Below are positions 35,901-64,000 of a stretch of 64,000 nt of DNA, piece after piece. This stretch comes from Trogon surrucura (lineage: Eukaryota; Chordata; Aves; Trogoniformes; Trogonidae). The position numbers and the translations under genes were made by a program. The notes below the pieces were generated by a model. The model was not told where the DNA came from. It ran no database searches and was given only the letters and a program-made list of their open reading frames with translations. Location of the stretch: assembly GCA_020746105.1 (NCBI GenBank), contig CM036620.1, positions 29,979,916 through 30,043,915 on the forward strand. Direction: 5' to 3'. Numbering within the stretch: the first letter of the stretch is position 1; every line of letters starts with the position of its first letter.

Positions 35901-38819
35901 ACGATCACCCTCACTTGCATTTCTGGTACCAGCTATATCTTTCTACGCTTTTTTTCCCCCCTCTCAGGTGGAAAGTAAAAGTTTCTTCCTCTGCGCATAC
36001 ACAGCATTTCATCACCTACCAGCAATCTAACTAAACTACCCTGTTCTGACCTACTAGTACAGATGTACTAATCTTGTTAAGGTAGTTGTTGGGGAGACTA
36101 AACTGAGTAAATACAGATGGGCAAAAAGCAGGACCTGTGGCTCATGGAGTGCTTTCTATTATGTAGTTACGGATTGAATTTCCTGCCAATACCAGTATTT
36201 TCAAGTTTTTTGTAAACTGTTGACTAGGATGCAGTTTCATTTTGAAGACCCTGAATGTCCTTGTTTCAACATGTTCCCTGAACTCTCTAGGCTGGGAACT
36301 TTGCACACCCACATGGGACAAGTAACTACTGGTCAAATGTGGTTACAGCTCCAAAGGTTGCTCTATAATAATGTTGGTACCTATGTTTGTGTCTAAATCA
36401 CAAGGCAAGTATGCTCTGGAGAGTAAATCACAGTCCCAGGTATGCCAGTTGCCTAAAGCAAACAGTTCCAAGTCTACCCTTGCTGCCAAGCCACTTCCCT
36501 TTCAGTGGAAATTAGAGTGGTCACAGAAGGTTAAGGAGGGTGGAGGAAGTTACCTACCTGGGTCTCATCTTGATACGGCATCAACACGTATCTGGGCATC
36601 TGTCCAGTTATCAGCTAAGAAGTTTTACCGGTGAGATCTGCCTTATAGATTGACACCTCTCTGTTTTGTTTTACTCTATGAGCTTTCTCCTCAGTGTGGC
36701 TAAAGAGACTAGTAAACAGGACTTCATCTGAGAAGTGAGGCTGCAACTCAGCAAGTGATTAAAAAGTCTTGAAGAATTGAGGACTTCTAAGGTGTTGAAG
36801 AATATTGAACCAGTATTCCATTATGGTGCTGGAAGTACCAAAGGCCATGATTTTTCCCATAAGGTGTAAAGTGTAGGTTCTACTTGCTGTGATCATTGTT
36901 AGCCTTTCAAAAGTTAGGAGCTTTAAAGTTCCTCATGTCATCCTTTTTCCACTGTTTTGTAGAACAGCTTCATACTATCTTTTAGCTGCATTCTTCTACA
37001 CACTCTATTCTGTAAGGAAAAAAAAATGAGTATGCTAAACTGAAGAGTGAGAATGCTTGCGTACAGAAAGCTTTTATTCCAAGTATGTTAGAACATGGTT
37101 ATGACAGAACAAGTTTGTAGTGCAGTAAGCTCCAGTATTATATACATTTAAGACAGAAAATCCTGTACCTGATACTTCCTATGCAAATAAGTAATACTAT
37201 CACTTCACAGAGATATACTATCACTGTGTCACTAAGACGTACTGTGTCATGAAATGACAGTACCCCTTTCTTATTAGGGCTGACTGCCTTATTGATATAG
37301 CTGTGCTTCTTCTTGCATACGCTATTTACGAACTCACGCTACTCTCTGAATCCGAGCTAGAAAGATCTCTCTCAACACAGCCCTTCATTGTGCAGCACAG
37401 ACATAGCCAGTCAGCGTGTCAGGCACGAAGCCATACCCAGTGCAAGTCCAACAGTGCCACATTGGTTTCTAAGTTCACAAAAGGATCTTGTCACAGAAGA
37501 CACCTTAAAAGACATATATTTTCAAGTATGAAATATGGTGAGTGTGGTCATATTTCAAAATCAGCAGTATGCCTCTTGCATACCAAAAGCTCTCCCTGAA
37601 GTATGGAAGAAATTCGTTACAAGCACTTCAGTGAACAAGGCCTTTTGTTGTTATCAATGAAAGTCGTTCATTTGAGCCGCTAAGTGATTTTTCATTATGA
37701 TAAGACATGCAACTGCAGATTTAGCTATGACTGGAAAAGCAATAAAAGAGTAAAAAGGAAGAAGTAATTTTTCTGGACTTATTTTTTTAAAACAAAAAAA
37801 AAGGATCAGGGAACATTATATACCTCATCTAATTACTTGCCAATTCAGCAGAAGCTATAGATTTGATTTGACTAATATACCAATGAAGCAAAAAAACTCC
37901 AAATCTCTACAAAAGGGACAATTTCTCCATTGGCACAGAGAAATATGCTTTATAATAAAAGAACATTAATCATGACAGAATCTTTTTTTTTTTTTTGCAC
38001 CTAGGTCTGCTGTTTGTAAAAGCAAATTTCAAACAAGTCACACCGTAACTTACTCATAATGAACACTTAACTACTGCAAATCACCATGAACATTTTTACA
38101 ACTAAAAGGGGATCTGTATTATCTTACTAATAGCTTATTAAAATGGTGAAGAGCTTCCTGTAGACTACAAAAAGTATACAGAAAATTAGAGAGGAAGAGA
38201 GACACTATAAGTTCTGTGTTAAACTTCAGAAAATCTAATTAATTTCAGTATATGAAAACCTGAGAAAATTTCAAAATTTCAGCATCACACAGAGATATGA
38301 TTCTCTCTAAGATAAAAAAGTTTTCACTACAATTAAGTCAGCTTAGTGCAAATCATTGCAAGGACAAAACACAAATCAGTGGCACAGCAGTAACTTTTTT
38401 TTGTCTTACAGAAACAACTCGGAAATTATTTATCTTTCTCTAGACAGTATTTTGTTGTGTTTACCATGAGACAAAACCTCTGTTAGCTTTCACCCATGAA
38501 TTGGAAAAGTGGATTTTAGTGGAGTTTCTGTATCCTTTAGGCCAATGACATCAAAGCCATTTGGTATTCTCTAACTAAATATGCTTGACTCATATAATCT
38601 TGTTTCATGTTTCTTCTAATTAGATTGGTTTTCTCACTCTTTAGCAGTAGGGGAATGCCGCTGTGCATGTTTTCTTCTCAAGAGCCAGCCTAACCAGAGA
38701 TGACTGCTGCTCTCTCCCCCATTGACTAAGGCTAGCTGGATATAAATAAATTTTCTTCCTGTCTTTGATTGTCTATACCACTACTGTTCTACATAATAGA
38801 ATATCTGGTAAAATAACTA
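23364..38819. other. Intergenic, no recognised gene
   Basis: About 15.5 kb of AT-rich sequence. Homopolymer A31 lies at 23880-23910, and short ACAT repeats at 31968-31979. None of the short open frames shows a recognisable domain or a consistent exon pattern. I see no CR1 or SINE hallmark, tRNA or other RNA gene. Confidence 0.55.
23880..23910. repeat. Poly(A) homopolymer, 31 bases
   Basis: An uninterrupted run of 31 A. The preceding 500 bases contain no recognisable retrocopy, so it is listed as a simple repeat. Confidence 0.9.
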
Positions 38820-38947
38820 AATCATAGAATGGCCTGGGCTGGAAGGGACCTTAGAGATCATTTAATCCAACCTCCCTGCCATGGGCACGGACGCCTCTCA
38901 ACTAAGTCAGGCAACACATGAGGACCGAACGGGAATTGAACCCTCCA
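38820..38947 (-). mobile_element. tRNA/CR1 SINE, 5'-truncated copy
   Basis: Minus orientation. It begins within the B box (GGGTTCAATTCCCGTTCGG), continues CTCATGTGTTGCCTGACT and the GAGAGGCGTCCGTGCCC linker, and ends with the CR1-like tail GGTTGGATTAAATGATCTC and CCATTCTATGATT. It is the same family as the split SINE at 18775/23363 but uninterrupted, so it shows what the intact junction of that copy should look like. The A box and the first half of the tRNA head are missing, consistent with 5' truncation during reverse transcription. Confidence 0.85.
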
Positions 38948-41762
38948 CAATGCTTTTATTGAACAGGATTAATAGTTATTAATAATTTGCTTTTAAGAAC
39001 TCAGGCACAATGCCAAGACCAGCTCCACAAAACACACCGTGGCTAACTTCAGAAACTTTGTAGGTCCAATTATATCTTCTTAGCAAACAAAACCATGATG
39101 GGCTCCTCCTCAGCACTTGCTAAAATGGTAAAACAGTAATTTCGAATGAGATATATATAACTGCCATCAGAAGAAATTGGCTGTGAATAATGAAGTAAAG
39201 CCATGATAAAAGACAGATAGCAGAACTGAGGTGATCAGATTTTGGAGTTTCTGAGTAGCAGTATGTTTTTATGTCAAGCAAGAGCCATTCAAATATGTTA
39301 CATTTTTTCACGTATCTAAGGTCTGGATTTTATTGCCGGAGAGTAGCATTTTTTCCCCTTTAAACTGATCCACATTTATGCATGTGTTGCTTACAGTGAC
39401 GTTAACGACTGTTCATACACAAAAGCTACACAAAACAATGGACAGACTGTAACCAGTATTTTTTAGAAGATGGCAATAAAGAACCAAGGAGGGTTTCTAA
39501 TGATACTAGCTTTTAGGATGTTACAAATCTTCTCAAATGGTCTAAAGGATAGATAAAAATTACAGACAGAAGGCTCATATGCTAGTCCTGTTTCTTGCCC
39601 TCTTCTGGATAGCTATTTCATGTTTTTGACTAACATTCCTTATCTGTAAGCTATGCTATTTACTCAGACTCGTTTTTATGGGACAATTTGGGATCTAGAT
39701 CTGAAATGAGTACCCAAGAACTAAACAGTTCAATCTGAAGTCAACACAATAATTCAATATGCATTGCACTGTATAGCAACAACCACAATAGAAATATTTT
39801 ATATTCAGAACTCATAGAAGAACCCAATTAAGCACAGGAACAAGGGAGTACATGAGACTGAGGGTGGGTTTAACCATTAAGTAAAAATAATGACTTTTTT
39901 TGCCTCGAACACAAGCTAAGATTGCAAGTTAAAAGAGTGAGCAAGATAGCTAGTAATCAGCAGGAAATTAACAACTATCCAGAGAGGTAGTCAAGATAAG
40001 GAAAAACAGTATTGGGCTGGAATTAAACAGAGTGAAATAACTGAAGACTTTGCTCGTCTATGTAAGGCTTTCAAATGCAAAAGCCTTGTTTGTGGTTCAG
40101 AGAAACAGAATTGGAACCTGAAGTTCAGAGAAAATGTTTTCCAAATTCTTTGATCTGGAGCTTGGTCTAAAGAAGCAGTTCCCCATGAGTTTTACTAAGC
40201 AACTTCGGTAAAAAAACAAGCATATTTCTAACAATTCTACTTTATATTCTTTCCATGGATGAGTCCTATATGAAGACTGACTTCTTGGAGCAACCTCATC
40301 AGCACAGCCCTCCTGATGTGTTTTTAGGTACATTCTCTTCATTCTCTTTTATAGGGCAGAGACACCCAAAAAGACCTCCTCCTAAAATATGCTGACCCAC
40401 CAGTCTCCTTAATTTCAAGAGCAATAGAGGTGGAATATTGAGTAACGTGGAGCCCACCATGTCATTGTTAGAGATGTTATTATTCATCTGCATCAATGAT
40501 TCTCCCCAAGTCTTTCATCACATACAAAGACTGTGAACGACACCATCACAAGACAGAAGAGTTTTCTGAGTGTGGCAGACACCCAGGCATCCTCTCTGGC
40601 TACTGCAGTTGCCTATGCTCTGCTTTTTTCGTTTTAGTTTTCTATCTTGAAAAATGTAACAAGTTGTTTGTTGTTATGAGTCAGGAACTGTTCTCTCTAA
40701 AGGAAATCGAATTTGGGTCTTATGAATCTTTCACAGAGCTTTCACCCAGAGTAGGAGTTAACAGCTGGAGAATAATAAAGAATTACATTACCTCCTAGAT
40801 TTACAAATTATCCATAAATTCAAACTACATCTTCTCTGCAGTTCACCTCCTATGCCATTCAATATCTCCTATTTTTATCTCAAGCTTTAAATGCTGTAGG
40901 ACTTAACTTGAAAATGGGAGAAGATGTAGAAAATGTGGGGAGGTTTTTAAATTAGAATAAAGCATTATGATGATACTAGGGACTACGAAACATGTAAATA
41001 CATTTTCTTCAAAAACCCTGTAATAAGTAAAAAGTAAAAAAATAAAAAATACATTGGGTACAAAAGAAATGTAATAGGGATTAAGCCCTAAAAATACATT
41101 GTAACCTTATATTTGACAGATGCATTATATCTACTGCTAGCCGACTCACAGCTTTCTGTCTGCTTTTCATTATAGCAATCTTCCTCAGCTTGTCACACCT
41201 GTACATTTTGAAGTGAACTGCAAGACAGGGAGAGGAGTTTCTTCTCAACTATTGAAAGAGAGAACTTACGCACAAAATATTTTAAGAGCTGATGTGGCAG
41301 CTACGGCATTCCTGGAAACTTCAGGATATTATAGTAAAAGAGAAGTCAAGAGCTACAATCTGCATTTGGTGCATATGCACACACGAAACAGTTTTCTGGC
41401 ACCCACCAATCTATACAGAGTAACCGCCTGCACAAGGATAATCCCGGTTAGTGCCCTTTTCCATATGTATTTTTGATTTCTGAAATAAAACATGCCTTTC
41501 TAGAGAAAATTTTCTCTATCTTTTTTTCTCTCTAGTCAAACTTGAGGAATTCCAAATAGTTTTGATCCCTTTGGAAATGGCCTCACAGCATTGGTGCTTT
41601 CTTGCACCTATCACATAGGCTGGAAGTTCAAACACCTGAAGCTGTTTCAACATACTCAAGGAATCAACTACAGCTGACTAGTTCCCATAACTGTGCAGTG
41701 AGGAGAGTGGGACCCCGTATCTCTTTATAGTAAGTGTATATATATATGCATATCTGCTCATA
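38948..41762. other. Intergenic, no recognised gene
   Basis: AT-rich sequence without recognised coding potential or transposons. A short TA repeat at 41737-41748 lies just before the CR1 fragment. Confidence 0.55.
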
Positions 41763-42525
41763 TAATGAATGTCATCAAGAGACTACCAAACCTCACTCAG
41801 CTCACTGACTATTATCTGCTGCTGTTGTTTCATGTGGGCACCAATGACACAGCCACAAGCACTTTGAGGAAAATCAAGAATTACAGAGCTCTGGGAGCAG
41901 CAGTGAGGTGCTCTGGAGCACAAAATGTTTTTTTCATCAATCCTCTTGGTCAAAGGAAAGGTGTTTGGAAGGGCCAGTCGTATCTGGCAAGTTAATAGCT
42001 GGTTATGAGACTGGTACCGCAGCCAAAGGTTGAGTTACTTAGAGTATGGGACTCACTTTGAGTAAACTGGCCTCCTGGGGGCTGATGGGGTCTCATCTAT
42101 CTGAGAAGGGGAAGAGCATCTTCACCCATAGGCTTGCCAAAGCTGGTGAACAAGTCTTTGAACTAAAGTTGCCAGGGGAGGGGAACCTCAGTCCATCCCA
42201 CTCCTACCCGTTTGATGTCAGTGCCAGCTGCAGATGCCCAGAACCTGGAGAGGGATCGCAGATCAGCAGGAGAGCACCTGCAGAGTAGTCCCAAGGAAAT
42301 CCAGCCAGCAAGTCAGCTTCATTGGGGGCCCAACTTAAATGCCTCTATGCGACCGCACGTAGCGTGGGGAATAAACGGGAGGAGTCAAGAGACGTGCACA
42401 TGCCTGCAGGGCTCTGATCTTACTTACGTCACGGAGACATGGCGGGATGGCTCCTATGACTGGAGTGTTGGGATGGAAGGGTACCGGCTCTTTAGGCCAG
42501 AGGACAGGCAGGGGGGATGAGGAGG
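41763..42525 (+). mobile_element. CR1 LINE, internal decayed fragment (ORF1 end to ORF2 start)
   Basis: Plus orientation. The first part encodes the end of a CR1 ORF1: NVIKRLPNLTQLTDYY, then HVGTNDTATSTLRKI (GTND block intact), and after frameshifts and a stop, GSHLSEKGKSIFTHRLAK near 42090-42140 (the block with the esterase His). From about 42335 it enters ORF2: KCLYATARSVGNKREES, then an ITETW-like T-E-T-W-R-D-G and a GYRLFRPEDRQGG segment ending near 42520. Several stops and frameshifts make it a pseudogene. Unlike ordinary CR1 copies it lacks the 3' end, so the rest was deleted or moved. It belongs to a different, older CR1 subfamily than the full-length copy. Confidence 0.85.
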
Positions 42526-44389
42526 GGATGTCTCCCTCGAGCTGACCAAGAGTGATGGGTCAGGGCTAAAGGGAGGGCACAGAAAGGGGGCACCACCCTG
42601 AAAATCAGATGTGTTCCATCTCTAGTCTGCTCTATGATCTAAAAAGAGGCGATTCCAATGACTCGTTTGTCTCAACTTTTCCTCCTCACAGAGAAAACAA
42701 AATTCAAGTCTCCCTTGCAGATGTTTGGATTTAAAAGTTGTAAGTACCATGTAGGCATATTATTATAAGAATCCAGGAATAGTCAACCAATTTTTAAAAG
42801 TCTCATAGTTACCATAGTACACTCCTGACATACACAAGAACAGCATTTACAAACAACTTCTATCCAAGGAATCAGCAAAAGAAAGAAAGAAAGGAAAAAA
42901 CATGGACTAGGTGGACTCTTCTTTACACAAACTTTGAGGGCATAAAGTAACTGATAAATGCTTTTTCCATACAGCAAATATCATAGACTACTATAATTAC
43001 ATTTTAGTATTTATAATGTATTTTAAAATAAGTATCATTTACAACACGTGTGCAGTTGCATTAAATTTTTTATAAACAAGACAACTAGAGAAGTTATTTT
43101 ATCTAATGCAATTAAAATGACATTCAAATTAAATATTAAATAAATTCTTTACCTGATAGAAAATGTATTTTAGTAGTGAATTAAAAGATTTGTCCCTTCC
43201 TACTGCAGAAAATACGTCAAGATATAGTATCTTCTTTGAAGTTGTAAAACTTGCCTAAAATTCAATTAAAAAGTAACCTACTAGCAAATAATAACACTTC
43301 CTTCAAAGCTGAGTAGTGACTGAAATGGAACATATTTTTCTATGAATTTCCTTGAACACATCTTACAACACCAGAGTAGCTGAATTGTTTATTTCAGAAG
43401 AACTCATACATATAAGCATGATTTCAGAAAGTTCATATGCAACAGATTGTGTAAGAGTTTGTATATTTCTGTATCACTTATTTTCACCCAACTGTACACA
43501 AGAAAATTATTCAAATTACAATAGAAAGCTTACTGGAATGTTGATTTTAGGAAGTTTTTACTAAATTCCACTTTGTAAAGCTAACAATGAAATATTGATT
43601 TTTTAAAGGGGTATTTGTGGAACTTAAATAGAAAACACTATTATTTTAATAAAATACAAAATGCTTGAACATTTTAAACACATTCAATGTTTGCAAAATA
43701 TTACGGAGCTGATAAATTCTCATAAATTTAACACAGGTTCCCTCTAATTAAAAAAAGTGGTTCTCAAAAAAAATCAACAATTCCCTAGTGCACTTATAAA
43801 GAGAAAAGATCAAAAGCAGTAACTGGTATCTTTCCTTCCAGTGTTAATTAGTAATTAAAAATCTTAGCTTCATTAGTACCTACTCTGAAATTGTTTGGGG
43901 GTTTTTTTTGGTGGCGGAAGGGGATGTTACACAGACAAATCCAGCAACAAAAGTCATGAAAATTAACCAGTTTTGAAGCTGCTTGCCTTCATCACAGTTA
44001 AAAAAGAATACGGAACTCCATTATTTTCTTTCAAAGCATCCTCCTTGAAAACCTCGAGTTGCATATAGTTGACTGTATTGCGTAATTCTACTGGCCAAGT
44101 AACATCCCTTCTCTATGACACTTCAGGTACAACTGACAATTTTAAGCAGAAATAAAAATATCAGAACTGGTTCTTTGGCATAGTACAGAGGTTGACAGCT
44201 CCTACTATTTGGATTGACTGCAAGTCTTCAAGAAGAATTCCCTGTATTTGGAGCAAGGGGGACAGGATAGGACTTGTCACTGTTTCAAAACCAAGTAGAT
44301 TAAATGAATGTCCTTCCATGGATTTCAAGTGTCTTCCATTTTTAATTTACTTGATGTCTTCAGTACTGATTCCATTTTCACTTCCATCA
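42526..44389 (-). other. SLC39A8: 3' flank and probable 3' UTR of SLC39A8
   Basis: Sequence immediately downstream of the SLC39A8 stop codon on the minus strand, very AT-rich as expected for a 3' UTR. Possible polyadenylation hexamers on the minus strand include ATTAAA at about 43644-43649 and AATAAA at 43388-43393, but I cannot decide which, if any, is used. A GAAA-rich purine tract lies at 42879-42899. No other gene is recognised. Confidence 0.4.
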
Positions 44390-61062
<16,673 letters not shown>

Positions 61063-61976
61063 CTGTAACAAAAAGGGATTTTACCACCTTAATACAAATG
61101 GAAACCAAAAAATAAGTCATACACTGAGACATCCAAGTATCACAACATGAAAATACCGTAACACATTTTCAAGGAAGCATATACAGTATTTGTACGCTAT
61201 GGATGAAAACACTGTGATTGCTTAATGTGAAGCAGAAGTGATTTAAAGCATTTTAAGTAAGATAAATCACAATTCAACGAAACATGTTTTAAAGAGACAT
61301 TTTCAAATTTTATGCTCTATGAACTATGACAGTTAAGCTTTACAATATATTTGTAAAAATAGCTTCAAAATAATTAAAATCTCATGTAATTCCAGAACAA
61401 TTAAATTTAAGAGCAGACTAGATAGAGTTAAAATCTCAGTGACAGAGTATGTCAGAAAATTATTGGTAATTCAGTGACTGCTTATTCATATAAGTGGCCA
61501 CTTCTACTTATTTCTCTCTGCAAGTTACCTGTTTAAAAACGATCTAAACATGAGCAGCACTCAACATTTTTCATCTGTCTCATAGCAGTAATTGTTAACA
61601 GTAAACATTATTTTGTAAAGCCATCCTGTACTCCAAAGACAAAAACTCCTGGGATCTTCGCTTTTCTTTCAGCTCAGGACAAAACACAGTATCTAATGGG
61701 TCAAGGATAAATGTACTTAGCAGTACTAACCCAGACCAGGGGCAGCGCTGGTAGCTCGATTTGTTAGTTTAACCAAAAGATAAACGGGGAACAATGAAAT
61801 ATCTTTAAATATACATCTGCAGAAAAATTAAGTATTCTTCTATGAAATCTTCTATACCTTTGAAGACTTTGATCTAACACTTGCCGTTTATTTACGTTCA
61901 TTATTTCCTACAACTATCAGTATGGAAAAAGTATTCTTTTTTTGGGTGTGAACAAAAGTGATCTGGCTTATTGCTG

Positions 61977-62382
61977 TATCACAAACATAGGCTGAAGGAG
62001 CTGGGTCTCTTTAGCTTGGAGAAGAGGAGGCTGAGGGGTGACCTCATTAATGTTTATAAATATGTCAAGGGGGAGTGTCAGGAGGATGGAGCCAGGCTCT
62101 TTTCAGCGGCGTCCACTGACAGGACAAGGGGCAATGGGTGGAAGCTGGAACACAGGAGGTTCCATAAAAATATGAGGAAAAACTCTTTTACTGTGAGGGT
62201 GACCGAGCACCGGCACAGGCTGCCCAGGGAGGTTGTGGAATCTCCTTCTCTTGAGACATTCAAAACCTGCCTGGACACGTTCCTGTGCACTCTGCTGTAG
62301 GTGGTCCTGCTCTGGCAGGGAGGTTGGACTAGATGATCTTTAAGGTCCCTTCCAACCTCTAACATTCTGTGATTCTGTGATA
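61977..62382 (+). mobile_element. CR1 LINE 3' fragment in SLC39A8 intron 1
   Basis: Plus orientation, antisense to the host gene. It encodes the ORF2 C-terminus in one open frame ([20 protein letters not shown], then [35 protein letters not shown]), a stop, and a 3' UTR with CTGCTCTGGCAGGGAGGTTG ending in ATTCTGTGATTCTGTGA. The frame is still open for 109 codons, suggesting a fairly young or well-preserved copy, but the endonuclease and polymerase parts are absent. Confidence 0.93.
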
Positions 62383-62987
62383 GACTACAGCTGGCTCTCG
62401 AGAAACAAAAAAGTCAAAACATTGTCTTTCTACATGAGACATTAAGTCAGAGCATAACTCTCCCTGTAGCCAATCTCAGCAAGAGGCTAAGGCACTGAAA
62501 GCCTTAGTAAAATAAAAACAAATGGTCACTCCCTGCTCTTTTCGGTTTTGCTAGCCTTCACACTTCACAGCACTTCTCCAACAAATTCAGATTATTATTT
62601 ATAAAGCAAAATCCTTCTAGAGATAAGGAAAAGCAACTCCAAGTCTGCTTTCATTAATAAATACTTTTTCTAATACTGTCCAAAAGGTGAAAAGCACACA
62701 TGCATCATTTGAAATTACTATTTCTGATTTAGCTTGGAGGAAGCGAACATGCAGGCCAGTACAAGCAACTTGAGCTAAATTATATCCAGGATTTTTCTGT
62801 CCTTCCTCTTTAGTGACCCAGTCTAGCTGAGCACTCAAGCACATGCTTGAACTTAAACATAAGCATGCATTTTGTTAAGGCCCAAACATATAAAAATGAA
62901 ATGCATATTTTTTCATCTTTCAACATCACCATTAATGTCAAAGTATTACGTATAAAATAAATACAACTTGGTAACAGAAAACTTCTT

Positions 62988-63145
62988 TGTTTGTTTTAAA
63001 GCGTATTGCTCTACCTAATCTCAATGGAAGTAGCACACAGAGAAACCACTGAAAACAGTCTTTAATGTTTGTTTTAAGCATATTGCTCTATCTAATCTCA
63101 GTGGAAGTAGCACACAGAGAAATCATAACTGAAGATAATCTTTAA
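62988..63145. repeat. Two-copy tandem duplication, about 78-80 bases per unit
   Basis: Unit 1 (62988-63065) and unit 2 (63066-63145) both run TGTTTGTTTTAA, ATTGCTCTA, CTAATCTCA, TGGAAGTAGCACACAGAGAA and end TCTTTAA, with about ten differences. They abut directly. It lies in intron 1 of SLC39A8. Confidence 0.92.
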
Positions 63146-64000
63146 CAGCCCGATACACGAACTTCTGGAGCTTTCTGAACTGGTTATTTGCCTAATCATT
63201 TTACCATTAAACTCTGCATTGTGGAATAACGCAAAATACATGGCTACTACGTCCAGTGTGAAACAAAGACAAAATAGTTGTGATCTACAGGAATGGTTCC
63301 TTTACAGTGCTTCTTGAATCACCAGCTCATTGGGCCATTTCTGGAAGTCTACAGTGAAAAGCCCTCAAAAAAAAAAAAGCCAGCAGGAGCTCAGAATTCC
63401 TAACTATCTTTAAGAGAAGATACATACAAACAAGTAAGTGAGCAATTCCATCGGACAAGAGCTCCTTTATTTGAAGATGAGAAACAGCATTTTATTTAAT
63501 TACTATTATTATTTTGATCAGGGACAAACCCAGAAGATAATGATTCCTATAAATGATTCACTGTTATAAGTCACCTCATCCTCTCAGTAAACTCCTATAT
63601 ACATCTAAGGGCTTAAAAAGCAAGCTTGCGTGAGTTCACTGGCACAATTAAAGGATTAATTAAAAGATTAAAATCTATCAGAAGCCTTGGATTGGAGCAA
63701 CTCACATTTGCACACTGCAAAACTGTACTTATCTCTGGAGTACAAATACATTAAGAGAGCCACACCGCTGTAAAAACATAGGCTATTTAATTTGTAAGAC
63801 TCGCGGATGATCTCAGCAGAAAGGAAATTTAGCCTCATGGAACGGGGCACTGAGAATGATGTCCTGGGTCACCAAGGCCACCATCATGTCCGTCTCCTGC
63901 TGTTCAGTACGACCTGCAATGGCAATTTGGTGAGGGGACTGGCTATAATGTGACTGTCACCCAGTGCTTGATAAACAATTTAAAAAAAGATATGACTTAT

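Larger units (their letters stand above)
61063..64000 (-). other. SLC39A8: SLC39A8 intron 1 (part)
   Basis: At least 2.9 kb upstream of exon 2, ending GTTACAG. No GC-rich signal-peptide exon or promoter island is visible, so exon 1 lies outside the window. It contains a CR1 fragment (61977-62382) and an approximately 80-base tandem duplication (62988-63145). Confidence 0.85.

Noticed and set aside
63840..64000. Possible SLC39A8 exon 1 at the right edge
   Set aside because: No GC-rich signal-peptide coding sequence or donor site in the correct phase (phase 0 before TGC) could be seen, so exon 1 is placed outside the window.

Overview
The window reads as avian nuclear DNA. It is AT-rich, has few repeats, and its recognisable interspersed repeats are CR1 LINEs plus a SINE with a tRNA-Ile-like head and a CR1 tail. 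Small exons are separated by introns of roughly 0.5-5.5 kb. The SINE architecture matches what is described for passerine birds (TguSINE1-type elements), so a songbird or close relative is my best inference; the family and species are not proven by sequence alone.

The only conventional host gene I can support is on the minus strand at 44390-61062: coding exons 2 to 8 of SLC39A8 (ZIP8), a plasma-membrane/endolysosomal divalent metal (Zn, Mn, Cd, Fe) importer of the LIV-1 ZIP subfamily. All seven exons have GT donors and AG acceptors, the phases join without a break, and together they give 389 residues plus the stop. Exon 1 (signal peptide and start codon) is not visible and should lie beyond base 64000. 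Introns 1 and 2 each carry a CR1 3' fragment; introns 5 and 7 carry only simple repeats.

The left 44 kb is intergenic as far as I can see. Its main object is an essentially full-length CR1 retrotransposon on the minus strand (about 18836-23256), with an open ORF1 (369 codons, coiled-coil plus SGNH-esterase-like) and an open ORF2 (961 codons, endonuclease plus reverse transcriptase). It has landed inside an older tRNA-derived SINE and split it into halves at 18775-18835 and 23257-23363. The SINE copied itself with a CR1-like tail, so it depended on CR1 machinery; this makes a small record of parasite-on-parasite insertion. A second, 5'-truncated copy of the same SINE lies at 38820-38947. Other CR1 remnants lie at 15420-15536 (same 3' end type as the full-length copy) and 41763-42525 (an internal ORF1/ORF2 piece).

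The rest of 1-44 kb contains no recognised exons. I flag one CpG-rich patch near 3.2-3.75 kb and one exon-like splice-bounded segment at 578-627 as weak leads. In other vertebrates the neighbour converging on the 3' end of SLC39A8 is BANK1, but I could not find any of its exons here. I found no CRISPR, operon-like, viral or toxin system, and no convincing new gene system.
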